Shown here piece by piece: positions 41,828-51,134 of a DNA stretch of 52,196 bases; position 1 is the first letter of the stretch, and each line of letters begins with the position of its first letter. The position numbers and the translations under genes are program-made. The stretch spans positions 1 through 52,196 of the forward strand of contig NZ_PVWN01000027.1 in NCBI RefSeq assembly GCF_003003885.1, read 5' to 3'. A model generated the notes under the pieces. That model saw nothing but the letters and a program-made list of their open reading frames with translations. It made no database searches and was not told the DNA's origin. This DNA comes from Chlorogloea sp. CCALA 695. GTDB lineage: Bacteria; Cyanobacteriota; Cyanobacteriia; Cyanobacteriales; Chroococcidiopsidaceae.

Positions 41828-43198
41828 ATGCAAAAAACAGTTGTTCTAAATGTAGTCGGCTTAACCCCTAGCTTACTCAGTGAACACACCCCCTTTTTAT
41901 CTAATTGGGCAAAAAAGGGGCAACTAGCCAATATTAAACCCGTACTCCCGGCGGTAACTTGTACGGCGCAAGCTACTTACTTAACTGGCAAATTGCCTGA
42001 CGAACATGGCATTGTTGGTAACGGGTGGTACTTCCGCGATGAATGCGAAGTAAAATTCTGGAAACAATCTAATAAATTAGTGCGATCGCCTAAAATCTGG
42101 GATATGGCGCGATCGCTCGATTCGTCTTTTACCTGTGCTAATTTGTTCTGGTGGTACAATATGTACTCCTCAGTAGATTACGCTGTTACGCCGCGCCCCC
42201 TGTACCCCGCCGATGGGCGAAAAATTCCTGATATTTATACCCAACCTGCGGAAATGCGATCACATCTCACTAAGGATTTAGGTCAATTTCCCTTATTCAA
42301 CTTCTGGGGGCCCAATACAAACATCGCCTCTAGTCAGTGGATTGCAGACAGTGCTAAGTGGACAGAAGAACGTTACAATCCGACGCTAACTTTAGTTTAT
42401 TTACCTCACTTAGATTACGGATTGCAACGTCTTGGCACTAAAAACAGCCTTATTCACAAAGATTTGCAAGAAATTGATGCTATTTGTGGCGATTTGATTG
42501 CTTACTATGAGGCTCGAAATGCTCAAGTAGTTGTTTTATCAGAGTACGGTATAACTGATGTTTCGCGCCCAGTCCACTTAAATCGCGTGTTGCGAGAAAA
42601 TGGCTTATTAACAGTACGGGAAGAATTAGGGCGCGAATTGCTCGATCCTGGCGCAAGCAAGGCTTTCGCGGTTGCAGATCATCAAGTTGCTCATATATAT
42701 GTAAATGATCGCACTTATCTACCCAAAGTCCGCGATATTTTAGAATCAACCCCCGGTGTGGCGCAGGTATTAGAAGATGAAAAAGCAGCTTATCATCTCA
42801 ATCATTCCCGTTCTGGAGACTTAGTAGCGATCGCACAGCCAGATAGTTGGTTTACTTATTATTATTGGTTAGATGACGCTTGCGCTCCTGATTTTGCCTC
42901 TACTGTCGATATTCACCGCAAACCAGGTTACGATCCGGTGGAACTATTTATCGACCCGCAAATCAAAGTTCCTCAACTTAAAGTTGGTTTGAAACTATTA
43001 CAGAAAAAGTTAGGATTTCGCTACTTAATGGATGTTATCCCCACCGATGCTAATTTAGTACGTGGTTCTCATGGTGCTATTAATGTTTCGTCTCAAGATC
43101 AGCCAATATTTATTACTCAAAAACCTAACTCACTCAACGCAGATACTATTGCTGCCACTGATGTTTGTAAATTACTGATCCAACATCTTGTCGAATAA
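41828..43198 (+). CDS. eboF: EboF, alkaline phosphatase/nucleotide pyrophosphatase superfamily protein
   Basis: The 456-residue protein starts at ATG 41828 (MQKTVVLNVVGLTPSLLSEH). It has the NPP-type core: PAVTCTAQATYLTGKLPDEH with Thr44 at the nucleophile position, YLPHLDYGLQRLG and VVLSEYGITD. Several metal ligands are replaced: the first Asp of VxxDG is Val, HxxG is Gln, and SDHG is SEYG, so it may not work as an ordinary phosphodiesterase. It belongs to the ebo export set. Longer frames upstream run through the hairpin and are not coding. Confidence 0.9.
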   Translation: MQKTVVLNVVGLTPSLLSEHTPFLSNWAKKGQLANIKPVLPAVTCTAQATYLTGKLPDEHGIVGNGWYFRDECEVKFWKQSNKLVRSPKIWDMARSLDSSFTCANLFWWYNMYSSVDYAVTPRPLYPADGRKIPDIYTQPAEMRSHLTKDLGQFPLFNFWGPNTNIASSQWIADSAKWTEERYNPTLTLVYLPHLDYGLQRLGTKNSLIHKDLQEIDAICGDLIAYYEARNAQVVVLSEYGITDVSRPVHLNRVLRENGLLTVREELGRELLDPGASKAFAVADHQVAHIYVNDRTYLPKVRDILESTPGVAQVLEDEKAAYHLNHSRSGDLVAIAQPDSWFTYYYWLDDACAPDFASTVDIHRKPGYDPVELFIDPQIKVPQLKVGLKLLQKKLGFRYLMDVIPTDANLVRGSHGAINVSSQDQPIFITQKPNSLNADTIAATDVCKLLIQHLVE

Positions 43199-43584
43199 AT
43201 AATTGCGAAGCCCGTTACCGGGCGCGCTTGCGCTATCGCATCTTATCTAAAGTATCTCTTAAGTAAGATGTAAAAAATAAATTTGTATCCATTTTATCAA
43301 TAAACTTATAAATAAAAATAGTGAGTTTTATAATATCAAAATTATTGATAATTCAATCAAAAGAAAATTCATTGTAAACACTTATTAATAACAACTACTC
43401 TAGCAAAGAGAACCAGCATTTTATAGATGCTCTACTTCAAAAAGATTGCGAGACAAATTAGTCTTCGTCATTAAGTTTTAGTGGCGAACAAAATGTTTAT
43501 GTAAATTGAGTTTATTTTGTCAGCTTTCTTTATAAAAAAGTAATTGCAAACACCTTTAAGCAGTAGAACGGTGAGAAAATTTCC
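43199..43584. other. AT-rich intergenic region before trpE(G)
   Basis: No gene is visible. A short GC-rich hairpin, CCCGTTACCGGG (about 43211-43222), lies just after eboF and may end its transcript. The rest is AT-rich and should hold the promoter of the trp unit. The right edge includes the duplicated trpE start (see 43571-43673). Confidence 0.5.
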
Positions 43585-43673
43585 ATGATGTTTGACTCCC
43601 ACGCCGTTTTTGTAGTATTTTGTGTTACATAATTATTACCTATGAGAAAATTTCTATGATGTTTGACTCCCAC
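43571..43673 (+). repeat. Duplicated trpE translation start (two near-identical 32-bp copies)
   Basis: Bases 43571-43602 and 43642-43673 both read [GA]TGAGAAAATTTC[CT] then ATGATGTTTGACTCCCAC. They differ at two positions. The second is the real trpE(G) start; the first opens a 15-codon frame (43585-43632) reading MMFDSHAVFVVFCVT and stopping before trpE. Confidence 0.85.
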
Positions 43674-45884
43674 TGCTATACAACCAAAAGCGGCATTATT
43701 GTATCTCGTACTGTTACCGAAGTACCCCTTGAAACAGCCTTAGAAGACATTTTATGGAGTCTCAATTCGCAAAGAGGCGGGTTGTTGGGTAGTAGTTATG
43801 AATATCCAGGAAGATACAAAAGATGGGCAATGGGATTTGTCAACCCGCCATTAGAATTAAGCACGTGCGATCGCAATTTTACAATCAAAGCCTTAAACAA
43901 ACGCGGTACGATCCTAATTCCCTTTTTAGCCGAACGATTAACCAAAAAATCCCAAATCGAAAGCATCGAAGTAGACGAAACTTGTATTACTGGTTCGATT
44001 GTTCAAACAGCACAATTATTTACCGAAGAAGAACGCAGCAAACAACCTTCCGCTTTTAGCATCGTCCGCGAAATTCTCAATGCTTTTCATAGCAACGAAG
44101 ACGAACACTTGGGGTTATACGGCGCGTTTGGTTACGATTTGGTTTATCAATTTGAATCTGTCCCCAAAACCCAGATTAGACCAGAAGATCAGCGCGACTT
44201 AGTTTTGTATTTGCCCGATGAACTGGTTGTAGTTGACTACTATTTGCAAAGTGCTTTTCTATTGCAGTACGAACTTGAAACCCCCCAGGGAAATACAAAG
44301 GGATTGCCAAGAATAGGTGAAGCAATTGATTATAGAGGAAGTCGCGCAGTAGTTGAAAAAAGCGTCGATCACGCCCCTGGAGAATATGCCAGCAAAGTTC
44401 ATAAAGCCTTAGAATACTTCCGTCGGGGCGATTTATTTGAAGTTGTCCCCAGTCAAAACTTTTACTCGGCTTGCGAAGAAGCACCGAGTAAGTTATTTGA
44501 AACCTTGCAGCAAATCAATCCTAGTCCTTACGGATTCATCTTTAACTTGGGCGGCGAGTATTTAATCGGCGCATCGCCCGAAATGTTTGTCCGAGTAGAA
44601 GGAAAAAGGATTGAAACTTGTCCGATTAGTGGCACAATTAGTCGGGGACAAAATGCGATCGATGATGCCGATCAAATCTTACTATTGCTTAATTCTGGCA
44701 AAGATGCAGCCGAATTAACCATGTGTACCGACGTAGATCGCAACGATAAATCAAGAATTTGCGAACCCGGTTCGGTAAGAGTAATAGGGCGACGACAAAT
44801 TGAACTGTATAGCCACTTAATTCACACCGTAGACCACGTAGAAGGCTTACTAAGACCTCAATTTGATGCTTTAGATGCTTTTTTGACCCATACTTGGGCT
44901 GTAACCGTTACGGGCGCACCAAAACGGGCAGCAATGCAGTTTTTAGAACAGCACGAACATAGTGTAAGGCGTTGGTATGGTGGGGCGGTAGGTTGTTTGA
45001 CCTTCAACGGCGACTTGAATACAGGTTTAATTTTACGGACTATCAGACTAAAAGACTCCATCGCTGAAGTTCGCGCCGGTGCTACGGTGCTTTATGACTC
45101 CATCGCCGAAGCAGAGGAACAAGAAACCAGAACCAAAGCCGCCGCCCTATTTGAGACAATTAGCCGCGCTAAAATTACCGCAAATAACAACCTTTCTAAC
45201 AAAAGTAGCGATTATGCAGGTATTACTGAAGTAAAAAGCAGCAAAGTAAAAGTTTTACTCATCGACTACGAAGACTCTTTTGTTCACACTTTGGCTAATT
45301 ACATCCGTCAAACTGGCGCAACAGTAACTACCTTACGTCATGGCTTTGCTGAGTCAGTTTTGGACGAAGAAGATCCAGACTTAGTTGTATTATCTCCTGG
45401 CCCTGGTAGACCTCACGATTTTGGCGTACCAGATACAGTAAAAGCTTGCGTCCGCCTACAACTACCAATTTTTGGGGTTTGTCTAGGTTTGCAAGGTATT
45501 GTGGAAGCTTTTGGCGGGGAACTGGGAGTTTTAGATTATCCTCAGCATGGGAAATCATCACGGATTTTTGTTACTGACCAAAACTCTGGGGCTTTTCAAG
45601 GTTTACCAGAATCTTTTGAAGTGGGTAGATACCATTCTTTATTTGCTTTACCGCAAAAACTCCCCCCAGAACTAAAAGTAACAGCAATTTCTGATGATGA
45701 CGTAATTATGGGTATCGAACATCAAACTTTACCGATTGCGGCGGTGCAGTTTCATCCAGAATCAATTATGAGTTTGGCGGGAGAAGTTGGTTTAGCAATT
45801 ATTGCCAACGTGGTTTGTACTTTCGCCAAAAACCGATCCCAGCAAAGCCAAACATTAAATGGCGTAGTATTTTCAAATTCGTAA
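43656..45884 (+). CDS. trpE: TrpE(G), fused anthranilate synthase
   Basis: The 742-residue protein fuses both anthranilate synthase parts. The TrpE domain (about 1-515) has PSPYGFIFNLGGEYLIGASP, the TCPISGTISRG substrate loop and DVDRNDKSRICEPGSVRVIG; the last residues before the linker are GATVLYDSIAEAEEQETRTKA. The TrpG glutaminase (about 530-735) has DYEDSFVHTLANYIRQTG, SPGPGRPHDFG, Cys609 in IFGVCLGLQG, and VQFHPESIM. It turns chorismate and glutamine into anthranilate. In scytonemin clusters this is a second, pathway-linked copy. I start at ATG 43656 or 43659; upstream frames are unlikely. Confidence 0.93.
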   Translation: MMFDSHCYTTKSGIIVSRTVTEVPLETALEDILWSLNSQRGGLLGSSYEYPGRYKRWAMGFVNPPLELSTCDRNFTIKALNKRGTILIPFLAERLTKKSQIESIEVDETCITGSIVQTAQLFTEEERSKQPSAFSIVREILNAFHSNEDEHLGLYGAFGYDLVYQFESVPKTQIRPEDQRDLVLYLPDELVVVDYYLQSAFLLQYELETPQGNTKGLPRIGEAIDYRGSRAVVEKSVDHAPGEYASKVHKALEYFRRGDLFEVVPSQNFYSACEEAPSKLFETLQQINPSPYGFIFNLGGEYLIGASPEMFVRVEGKRIETCPISGTISRGQNAIDDADQILLLLNSGKDAAELTMCTDVDRNDKSRICEPGSVRVIGRRQIELYSHLIHTVDHVEGLLRPQFDALDAFLTHTWAVTVTGAPKRAAMQFLEQHEHSVRRWYGGAVGCLTFNGDLNTGLILRTIRLKDSIAEVRAGATVLYDSIAEAEEQETRTKAAALFETISRAKITANNNLSNKSSDYAGITEVKSSKVKVLLIDYEDSFVHTLANYIRQTGATVTTLRHGFAESVLDEEDPDLVVLSPGPGRPHDFGVPDTVKACVRLQLPIFGVCLGLQGIVEAFGGELGVLDYPQHGKSSRIFVTDQNSGAFQGLPESFEVGRYHSLFALPQKLPPELKVTAISDDDVIMGIEHQTLPIAAVQFHPESIMSLAGEVGLAIIANVVCTFAKNRSQQSQTLNGVVFSNS

Positions 45885-45899
45885 AACAGGAGTTATTAA

Positions 45900-46730
45900 G
45901 TGACGGCGACGCAGATAAATCCGCAACATATTCTTGCTCAAATTGTCCAGCACAAAGAGCAAGAAATAGCCCAAATGCGCCAGCAGTTACCGCTAGGAGA
46001 TTTGCAAAGTCAGTTAAAATCAGCGCCAATGGTGCGAGACTTTGTTGGCGCTTTGCAAAATAGTCCGCACTACCCTAGCTTAATTGCGGAAGTTAAAAAA
46101 GCATCTCCTAGCAAAGGGATAATTTGCCACAACTTCAACCCGGTAGAAATTGCCACTGCTTATGTTCGTGGTGGCGCAGCTTGTTTATCTGTGCTTACTG
46201 ACAGCAGATTTTTTCAAGGTAGCTTTGAAAATTTGCAAAACATTCGTCCCACTGTAGAAGTACCGTTATTGTGCAAAGAATTTGTTATTGATCCATACCA
46301 AATTTACAAAGCGCGGGTTGTGGGTGCAGATGCAGTGCTTTTGATTGCAGCTATTTTATCCGACCAAAACCTGCAAGATTTTTTGTACTTAATTCACTCG
46401 TTAGGGATGAACGCTTTAGTAGAAGTCCATACCCTAGCTGAACTTGATCGCGTTTTAAAACTTTCTGACTTACGTTTAGTTGGAATCAACAACCGAAATC
46501 TAGAAACTTTCAACGTTGATTTGGCAACTACTAGCCAGCTAATGCAGGAAAGATCCCAGCATTTGACAATGGGGATAACCGTTGTTAGCGAATCTGGTTT
46601 GTATTCGCCAACAGATTTATCCTTTGTTGCGGCGGCGGGGGTTCGGAGTGTATTAGTAGGCGAATCTTTAGTCAAACAAACCGATGTTGAACAAGCCGTG
46701 CTTACTTTATTGGACAATAAAGCAAGCTAG
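45900..46730 (+). CDS. trpC: TrpC, indole-3-glycerol phosphate synthase
   Basis: The 276-residue protein has the complete TIM-barrel signature: [86 protein letters not shown] and [12 protein letters not shown]. It converts CdRP to indole-3-glycerol phosphate. The start is GTG behind an AGGAG, 15 nt after trpE. Somewhat short at the N-terminus compared with the housekeeping cyanobacterial TrpC (near 295 residues). Confidence 0.95.
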   Translation: MTATQINPQHILAQIVQHKEQEIAQMRQQLPLGDLQSQLKSAPMVRDFVGALQNSPHYPSLIAEVKKASPSKGIICHNFNPVEIATAYVRGGAACLSVLTDSRFFQGSFENLQNIRPTVEVPLLCKEFVIDPYQIYKARVVGADAVLLIAAILSDQNLQDFLYLIHSLGMNALVEVHTLAELDRVLKLSDLRLVGINNRNLETFNVDLATTSQLMQERSQHLTMGITVVSESGLYSPTDLSFVAAAGVRSVLVGESLVKQTDVEQAVLTLLDNKAS

Positions 46731-46768
46731 CTACTAATTGCCAATTGGTGCTTATTTTTAGGTAAATT

Positions 46769-47593
46769 ATGACAATGAATGCTATTTCTCAACGCCTCAA
46801 ATCTTTACGCCAAGCCAAACAATGCGCTTTAATTCCCTTTATTACGGCGGGAGATCCAGACTTGGAAACTACCGCCGCAGCTTTAAAGGTGCTAGATCGT
46901 AACGGTGCAGACTTAATTGAATTAGGCGTTCCCTATTCCGATCCTCTAGCTGATGGTCCAGTAATTCAAGCCGCCGCAACTCGCGCCCTGCAAAAAAATA
47001 CAAAGTTAGAACAGGTGCTAGAAATAGTTGCCAAAGTCAGCCCCGAAATCAAAGCACCAATTATTTTATTTACTTACTACAACCCGATTTTGAACCGGGG
47101 AATTGAACCATTTTTAGAGCAAATCGCTAAAGTTGGGGTTAAAGGCTTAGTAGTCCCAGATTTACCTTTAGAAGAAGCAGACGAATTACTAGAAGCGGCG
47201 GCTAGAGTAGGCATTGAGCTAATTTTGTTAGTTGCGCCAACGAGTTCTGAGACTAGAATTAAAGCAATTTCTGCTAAGTCCCAAGGCTTTATTTATCTAG
47301 TTAGCGTTACGGGTGTAACGGGAATGCGATCGCAAATTCAAAGTAGAGTCAAAGATTTACTCGTGGAAATGCGCCAAATTACCGATAAACCGATTGGCGT
47401 AGGTTTTGGGATTTCTTCACCCGAACAAGCCCAGCAAGTCAAAGAATGGGGCGCTGACGCAGTAATTGTCGGTAGTGCCTTTGTCAGGGCGTTGGAAACT
47501 GGGACACCCGCCGAAGGACTGCAAGCAGTAGAGAAACTGTGTCAAGAATTAAAAAGTGCGATCGCGCCTAAACAACCAGTAGCATCACTTTAA
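46769..47593 (+). CDS. trpA: TrpA, tryptophan synthase alpha chain
   Basis: The 274-residue TIM-barrel protein has [33 protein letters not shown] (with catalytic Glu and Asp), [36 protein letters not shown]-type [11 protein letters not shown] and a [12 protein letters not shown] phosphate loop. It cleaves indole-3-glycerol phosphate to indole, which goes to TrpB. A second ATG is at 46775; AGGTAA favours the first. trpB follows after 24 nt, so the tyrosinase gene found between them in Nostoc is absent. Confidence 0.95.
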   Translation: MTMNAISQRLKSLRQAKQCALIPFITAGDPDLETTAAALKVLDRNGADLIELGVPYSDPLADGPVIQAAATRALQKNTKLEQVLEIVAKVSPEIKAPIILFTYYNPILNRGIEPFLEQIAKVGVKGLVVPDLPLEEADELLEAAARVGIELILLVAPTSSETRIKAISAKSQGFIYLVSVTGVTGMRSQIQSRVKDLLVEMRQITDKPIGVGFGISSPEQAQQVKEWGADAVIVGSAFVRALETGTPAEGLQAVEKLCQELKSAIAPKQPVASL

Positions 47594-47617
47594 GTAAAAA
47601 TATAGAGGATTTATCTA

Positions 47618-48862
47618 ATGGTCAGCATTCAAGAAATCTACGATATCACAGCGTCCGACCCCAAAAGACCCGATGCCCTCGGTAGGTTTGGTAAGTTCGG
47701 CGGTAAGTATGTTCCCGAAACCCTAATGCCTGCTTTAGAGGAACTAGAAGCAGCTTTCGACAAGTATTGCAACGATTCGGGATTTCAGGAAGAATTACAA
47801 GGCTTGCTTAAAGATTATGTTGGTCGTCCTACACCTTTATACTTTGCCGAACGTCTCACCGCCCACTACGCCACAGCAAATAGCAACCCGTTAATTTACC
47901 TCAAGCGGGAAGACTTAAACCATACAGGCGCACACAAAATTAATAACGCTTTAGCGCAAGTATTATTAGCCAAGCGCATGGGCAAAAAGCGAATTATCGC
48001 CGAAACTGGAGCGGGACAACACGGAGTCGCTACAGCCACCGTATGCGCTCGGTTTGGCTTTGACTGCGTAATTTACATGGGCGTTCAAGATATGGAACGC
48101 CAAAGCCTAAACGTATTTCGGATGCGACTAATGGGCGCAGAAGTCCGCCCCGTATCGGCGGGAACAGGAACCCTTAAAGATGCAACTTCCGAAGCGATTC
48201 GGGACTGGGTAACAAATGTAGAAAATACTCACTATATATTAGGTTCTGTAGCTGGCCCTCATCCTTACCCGATGATAGTGCGCGATTTTCATGCTGTAAT
48301 TGGACAAGAAACTCGTTGGCAAGCTGAGGAGAAATGGGGCGGATTGCCGGACATTCTGCTTGCTTGTGTGGGCGGCGGTTCTAATGCAATGGGACTATTT
48401 CATGAATTTGTCAGCGACTCCAGTGTCAGAATGATTGGGGTTGAAGCCGCCGGAGAAGGTGTAGAAACAGACAAACACGCCGCTACTTTAACTAAAGGAC
48501 GCGTTGGCGTACTACATGGCGCAATGAGTTATTTGTTGCAAGACAATGATGGACAAGTAGTTGAAGCCCATTCAATTAGCGCCGGATTAGACTATCCCGG
48601 AGTCGGCCCAGAGCATAGTTACCTCAAAGAACTAGGACGCGCCGAATACTACAGCGTTACCGACCAGCAGGCATTGGACGCATTGCAATTACTATCGCAG
48701 CAAGAAGGGATTATTCCTGCATTAGAAACCGCTCATGCGATCGCCTATTTAGACACTCTTTGTCCTCAACTGACAGGTAGCCCCAGAATTGTAATCAACT
48801 GTTCCGGGCGTGGCGATAAAGATGTCCAAACAGTAGCAAAAGCATTGCACAAAGACGGTTAA
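47618..48862 (+). CDS. trpB: TrpB, tryptophan synthase beta chain
   Basis: The 414-residue protein has [40 protein letters not shown] with the PLP Lys in [38 protein letters not shown] and the [14 protein letters not shown] motif. It joins indole and serine into tryptophan with TrpA. Length is standard. It lies inside the trp operon, 24 nt after trpA and 21 nt before trpD. Confidence 0.97.
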   Translation: MVSIQEIYDITASDPKRPDALGRFGKFGGKYVPETLMPALEELEAAFDKYCNDSGFQEELQGLLKDYVGRPTPLYFAERLTAHYATANSNPLIYLKREDLNHTGAHKINNALAQVLLAKRMGKKRIIAETGAGQHGVATATVCARFGFDCVIYMGVQDMERQSLNVFRMRLMGAEVRPVSAGTGTLKDATSEAIRDWVTNVENTHYILGSVAGPHPYPMIVRDFHAVIGQETRWQAEEKWGGLPDILLACVGGGSNAMGLFHEFVSDSSVRMIGVEAAGEGVETDKHAATLTKGRVGVLHGAMSYLLQDNDGQVVEAHSISAGLDYPGVGPEHSYLKELGRAEYYSVTDQQALDALQLLSQQEGIIPALETAHAIAYLDTLCPQLTGSPRIVINCSGRGDKDVQTVAKALHKDG

Positions 48863-48883
48863 TAAAATAAACAAAAAATCGCC

Positions 48884-49960
48884 ATGATAGCTGTAACCCA
48901 AGCAACCGTTGACAATATAATTGCACCGAGTGAGATTGAATGGCCCAAGTTATTAGAACAATTACTAGCAGGGCAAAGTCTCAGCATTCCGACGGCTGCT
49001 GATTTGATGCAAGGTTGGTTAACCGAGGCAATTCCGCCCGTACTATCGGGAGCAATTCTCGCCGCCATCCAAGCTAAAGGCGTAACCGCCACTGAATTAG
49101 TAGGAATGGCGCAAGTTCTGCACGCCCAATCCGCAATTAGTAAAGGCATCCCCAGTTCCACACCGTTGATTGACACCTGCGGGACGGGAGGAGACGGGGC
49201 ATCTACCTTTAATATTTCTACAGCAGTAGCCTTTGTAGCCGCCGCCGCCGGGGTGAAAGTTGCCAAGCACGGTAATCGTTCAGCTTCTAGTAAAACGGGT
49301 TCTGCCGACGTATTAGAGGCTTTAGGAATCAACCTTAATTCCGAAGTTGAAAAAGTAACCACCGCCGTTGAGGAAGTGGGAATTACATTTTTATTTGCTC
49401 CCGGTTGGCATCCGGCGCTAAAGGCTGTAGCCGGGTTACGCAAAACTTTAAAGGTGCGGACAGTTTTTAATCTATTAGGGCCATTAGTTAACCCGATGCA
49501 GCCTACTGGGCAAATTATCGGCGTTAGCGATCCTAGTTTAGTAGAAACAATTGCTCGTGCTTTATCGCAACTAGGAATAGAAAGAGCGATCGTTGTTCAT
49601 GGTAGAGAAAAGCTAGACGAAGCGGGGTTAGCAGATATTAACGATTTGGCGGTACTAGAAAACAATCAAGTCCGTTTAATGACGTTAGATGTTGAAGAAC
49701 TTGGTTTGCAAAAAGCCGCAACTGACGAGATTAGAGGGGGAGACGTAGAGGAAAATGCTCAAATTCTTAAAAACGTACTCCAAGGGAAAGGTACAGAGGC
49801 TCAACAAAATGTTGTAGCTTTAAACGCCGCCTTAGCGCTTTATGTCGGGAAAGCAATTACATCAGAGGAATATAGCAAAGGAATTGCGATCGCCCATGAC
49901 ATTCTCCGCAGTGGTGCAGCGTGGTCAAAATTAGAGCAATTAGTCCATTTTTTGCGCTGA
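48884..49960 (+). CDS. trpD: TrpD, anthranilate phosphoribosyltransferase
   Basis: The 358-residue protein has [17 protein letters not shown]-like [80 protein letters not shown] and [10 protein letters not shown]. It adds phosphoribose to anthranilate. The order trpE-C-A-B-D brings all but trpF together; trpF must be elsewhere. A strong intrinsic terminator follows. Confidence 0.95.
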   Translation: MIAVTQATVDNIIAPSEIEWPKLLEQLLAGQSLSIPTAADLMQGWLTEAIPPVLSGAILAAIQAKGVTATELVGMAQVLHAQSAISKGIPSSTPLIDTCGTGGDGASTFNISTAVAFVAAAAGVKVAKHGNRSASSKTGSADVLEALGINLNSEVEKVTTAVEEVGITFLFAPGWHPALKAVAGLRKTLKVRTVFNLLGPLVNPMQPTGQIIGVSDPSLVETIARALSQLGIERAIVVHGREKLDEAGLADINDLAVLENNQVRLMTLDVEELGLQKAATDEIRGGDVEENAQILKNVLQGKGTEAQQNVVALNAALALYVGKAITSEEYSKGIAIAHDILRSGAAWSKLEQLVHFLR

Positions 49961-49971
49961 CATCAAAAATT

Positions 49972-49996
49972 AGGGGATTAATTTCCCCTTTTTTTT
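49972..49996 (+). terminator. Intrinsic terminator after trpD
   Basis: AGGGGA (49972-49977) pairs with TCCCCT (49984-49989) over a TTAATT loop, followed by an eight-T run to 49996. It is placed between trpD and tyrA and should end most trp transcripts. Confidence 0.85.
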
Positions 49997-50024
49997 CAAT
50001 TCACCGTACCCCTGCAATCTCAAC

Positions 50025-51134
50025 ATGATACCTTTGAGTCTCAAGGAAATCGATCGGGAAATAATTAACTTACTCAGTAAAAGAATTGCGATTTTAAATG
50101 ATTCATTGCCTATACAAGCAGAATCCGGCGATATTACCCAACTATTAAATCAAGCTGGCGTGCCAGAATTTGTTTGGAAAAGCATTACAATTAGCTGCGC
50201 GGCGGCGATCGCTTCCTCTACTTCTTTTACCCCAGCCAAACCCCGAAAAGTTACTATAATCGGTGGTAATGGCAAACTAGGAAGTTTTTTTAGCCAACAA
50301 CTATCTCATGCTGGTCATAACGTTAGCATTCTCGAACATAATAACTGGGACGAAGCGGCACAACTATTAGGAAAAGCAGAATTAGTATTAGTTTGCGTTC
50401 CCATCGAATACACCATCAGCGTAATTCAACAAGCCGCGCCTTACCTCAAAGCAGATACAGCTTTAGCAGACATTACCAGCGTCAAAACTCCCATAGTCCA
50501 AGAACTACTCAAGCAGCACAAAGGGCCTGTTTTAAGCCTGCATCCCATGTTCGGGCCTGGAGTGCAATCATTTTTATCGCAAAACGTTATAGTTTGTCCA
50601 GGTCGTCAAGAGCAAGTCTTTAAATGGCTACTAGACTTAATTGAAAGTAGTGGCGGTAAACTAATCGCCTGTACGCCCGAAGAACACGATCGCATGATGA
50701 TAGCGATTCAGGCAATCAGGCACTTTACAACCTTTAGCCTAGGCGTATTTTTAGCCGAAGAAGGCATTGACATCAGCCGTAGCCTAGAATTTTCTAGCCC
50801 ACTTTACCGCTTAGAAATTGATATAGTTAGCCGTTTATTTGCTCAAGATCCGGCTTTATCTGTTGATATCATGTCCGCCGCCACAGAACGCCGTCAAGCC
50901 ATTACTAGGTTAGTAGAAACTTACAGCCGCCTCGCCCAATTAGTAGAAAACCAAGACGAAGCCGCCTTAAAGCGCGAATTTGCCGCTACTTCCAGCACCT
51001 TCGCCCAAGGAGCAAACCAAGCCGTAGCCGAAAGTAACCATATTATCGACAGCCTCAGCCTATTACTAGCTGCAAAGGTTACCCAAACTCAAAGAACCGC
51101 CCCCAGCCTTGCTAAAACCACTAATCCAGTCTAA
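50025..51134 (+). CDS. tyrA: TyrA, prephenate/arogenate dehydrogenase with chorismate-mutase-like N-terminus
   Basis: The 369-residue protein has a short N-terminal helix region LKEIDREIINLLSKRIAILN resembling the first helix of an AroQ chorismate mutase. The dehydrogenase follows: KVTIIGGNGKLGSFFSQQLS (NAD(P) loop), LVLVCVPIEYT, LADITSVKT, SLHPMFGPGV and IQAIRHFTTFSLG. It resembles the T-protein (chorismate mutase-prephenate dehydrogenase). In scytonemin clusters it supplies p-hydroxyphenylpyruvate for ScyA. It starts 64 nt after trpD, and its last 69 nt overlap the minus-strand hydrolase gene. Confidence 0.9.
   Translation: MIPLSLKEIDREIINLLSKRIAILNDSLPIQAESGDITQLLNQAGVPEFVWKSITISCAAAIASSTSFTPAKPRKVTIIGGNGKLGSFFSQQLSHAGHNVSILEHNNWDEAAQLLGKAELVLVCVPIEYTISVIQQAAPYLKADTALADITSVKTPIVQELLKQHKGPVLSLHPMFGPGVQSFLSQNVIVCPGRQEQVFKWLLDLIESSGGKLIACTPEEHDRMMIAIQAIRHFTTFSLGVFLAEEGIDISRSLEFSSPLYRLEIDIVSRLFAQDPALSVDIMSAATERRQAITRLVETYSRLAQLVENQDEAALKREFAATSSTFAQGANQAVAESNHIIDSLSLLLAAKVTQTQRTAPSLAKTTNPV

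Noticed and set aside
43585-43632. Tryptophan attenuator leader peptide
   Set aside because: The 15-residue frame has no Trp codon and no alternative terminator/antiterminator stems are visible; it comes from the duplicated trpE start.
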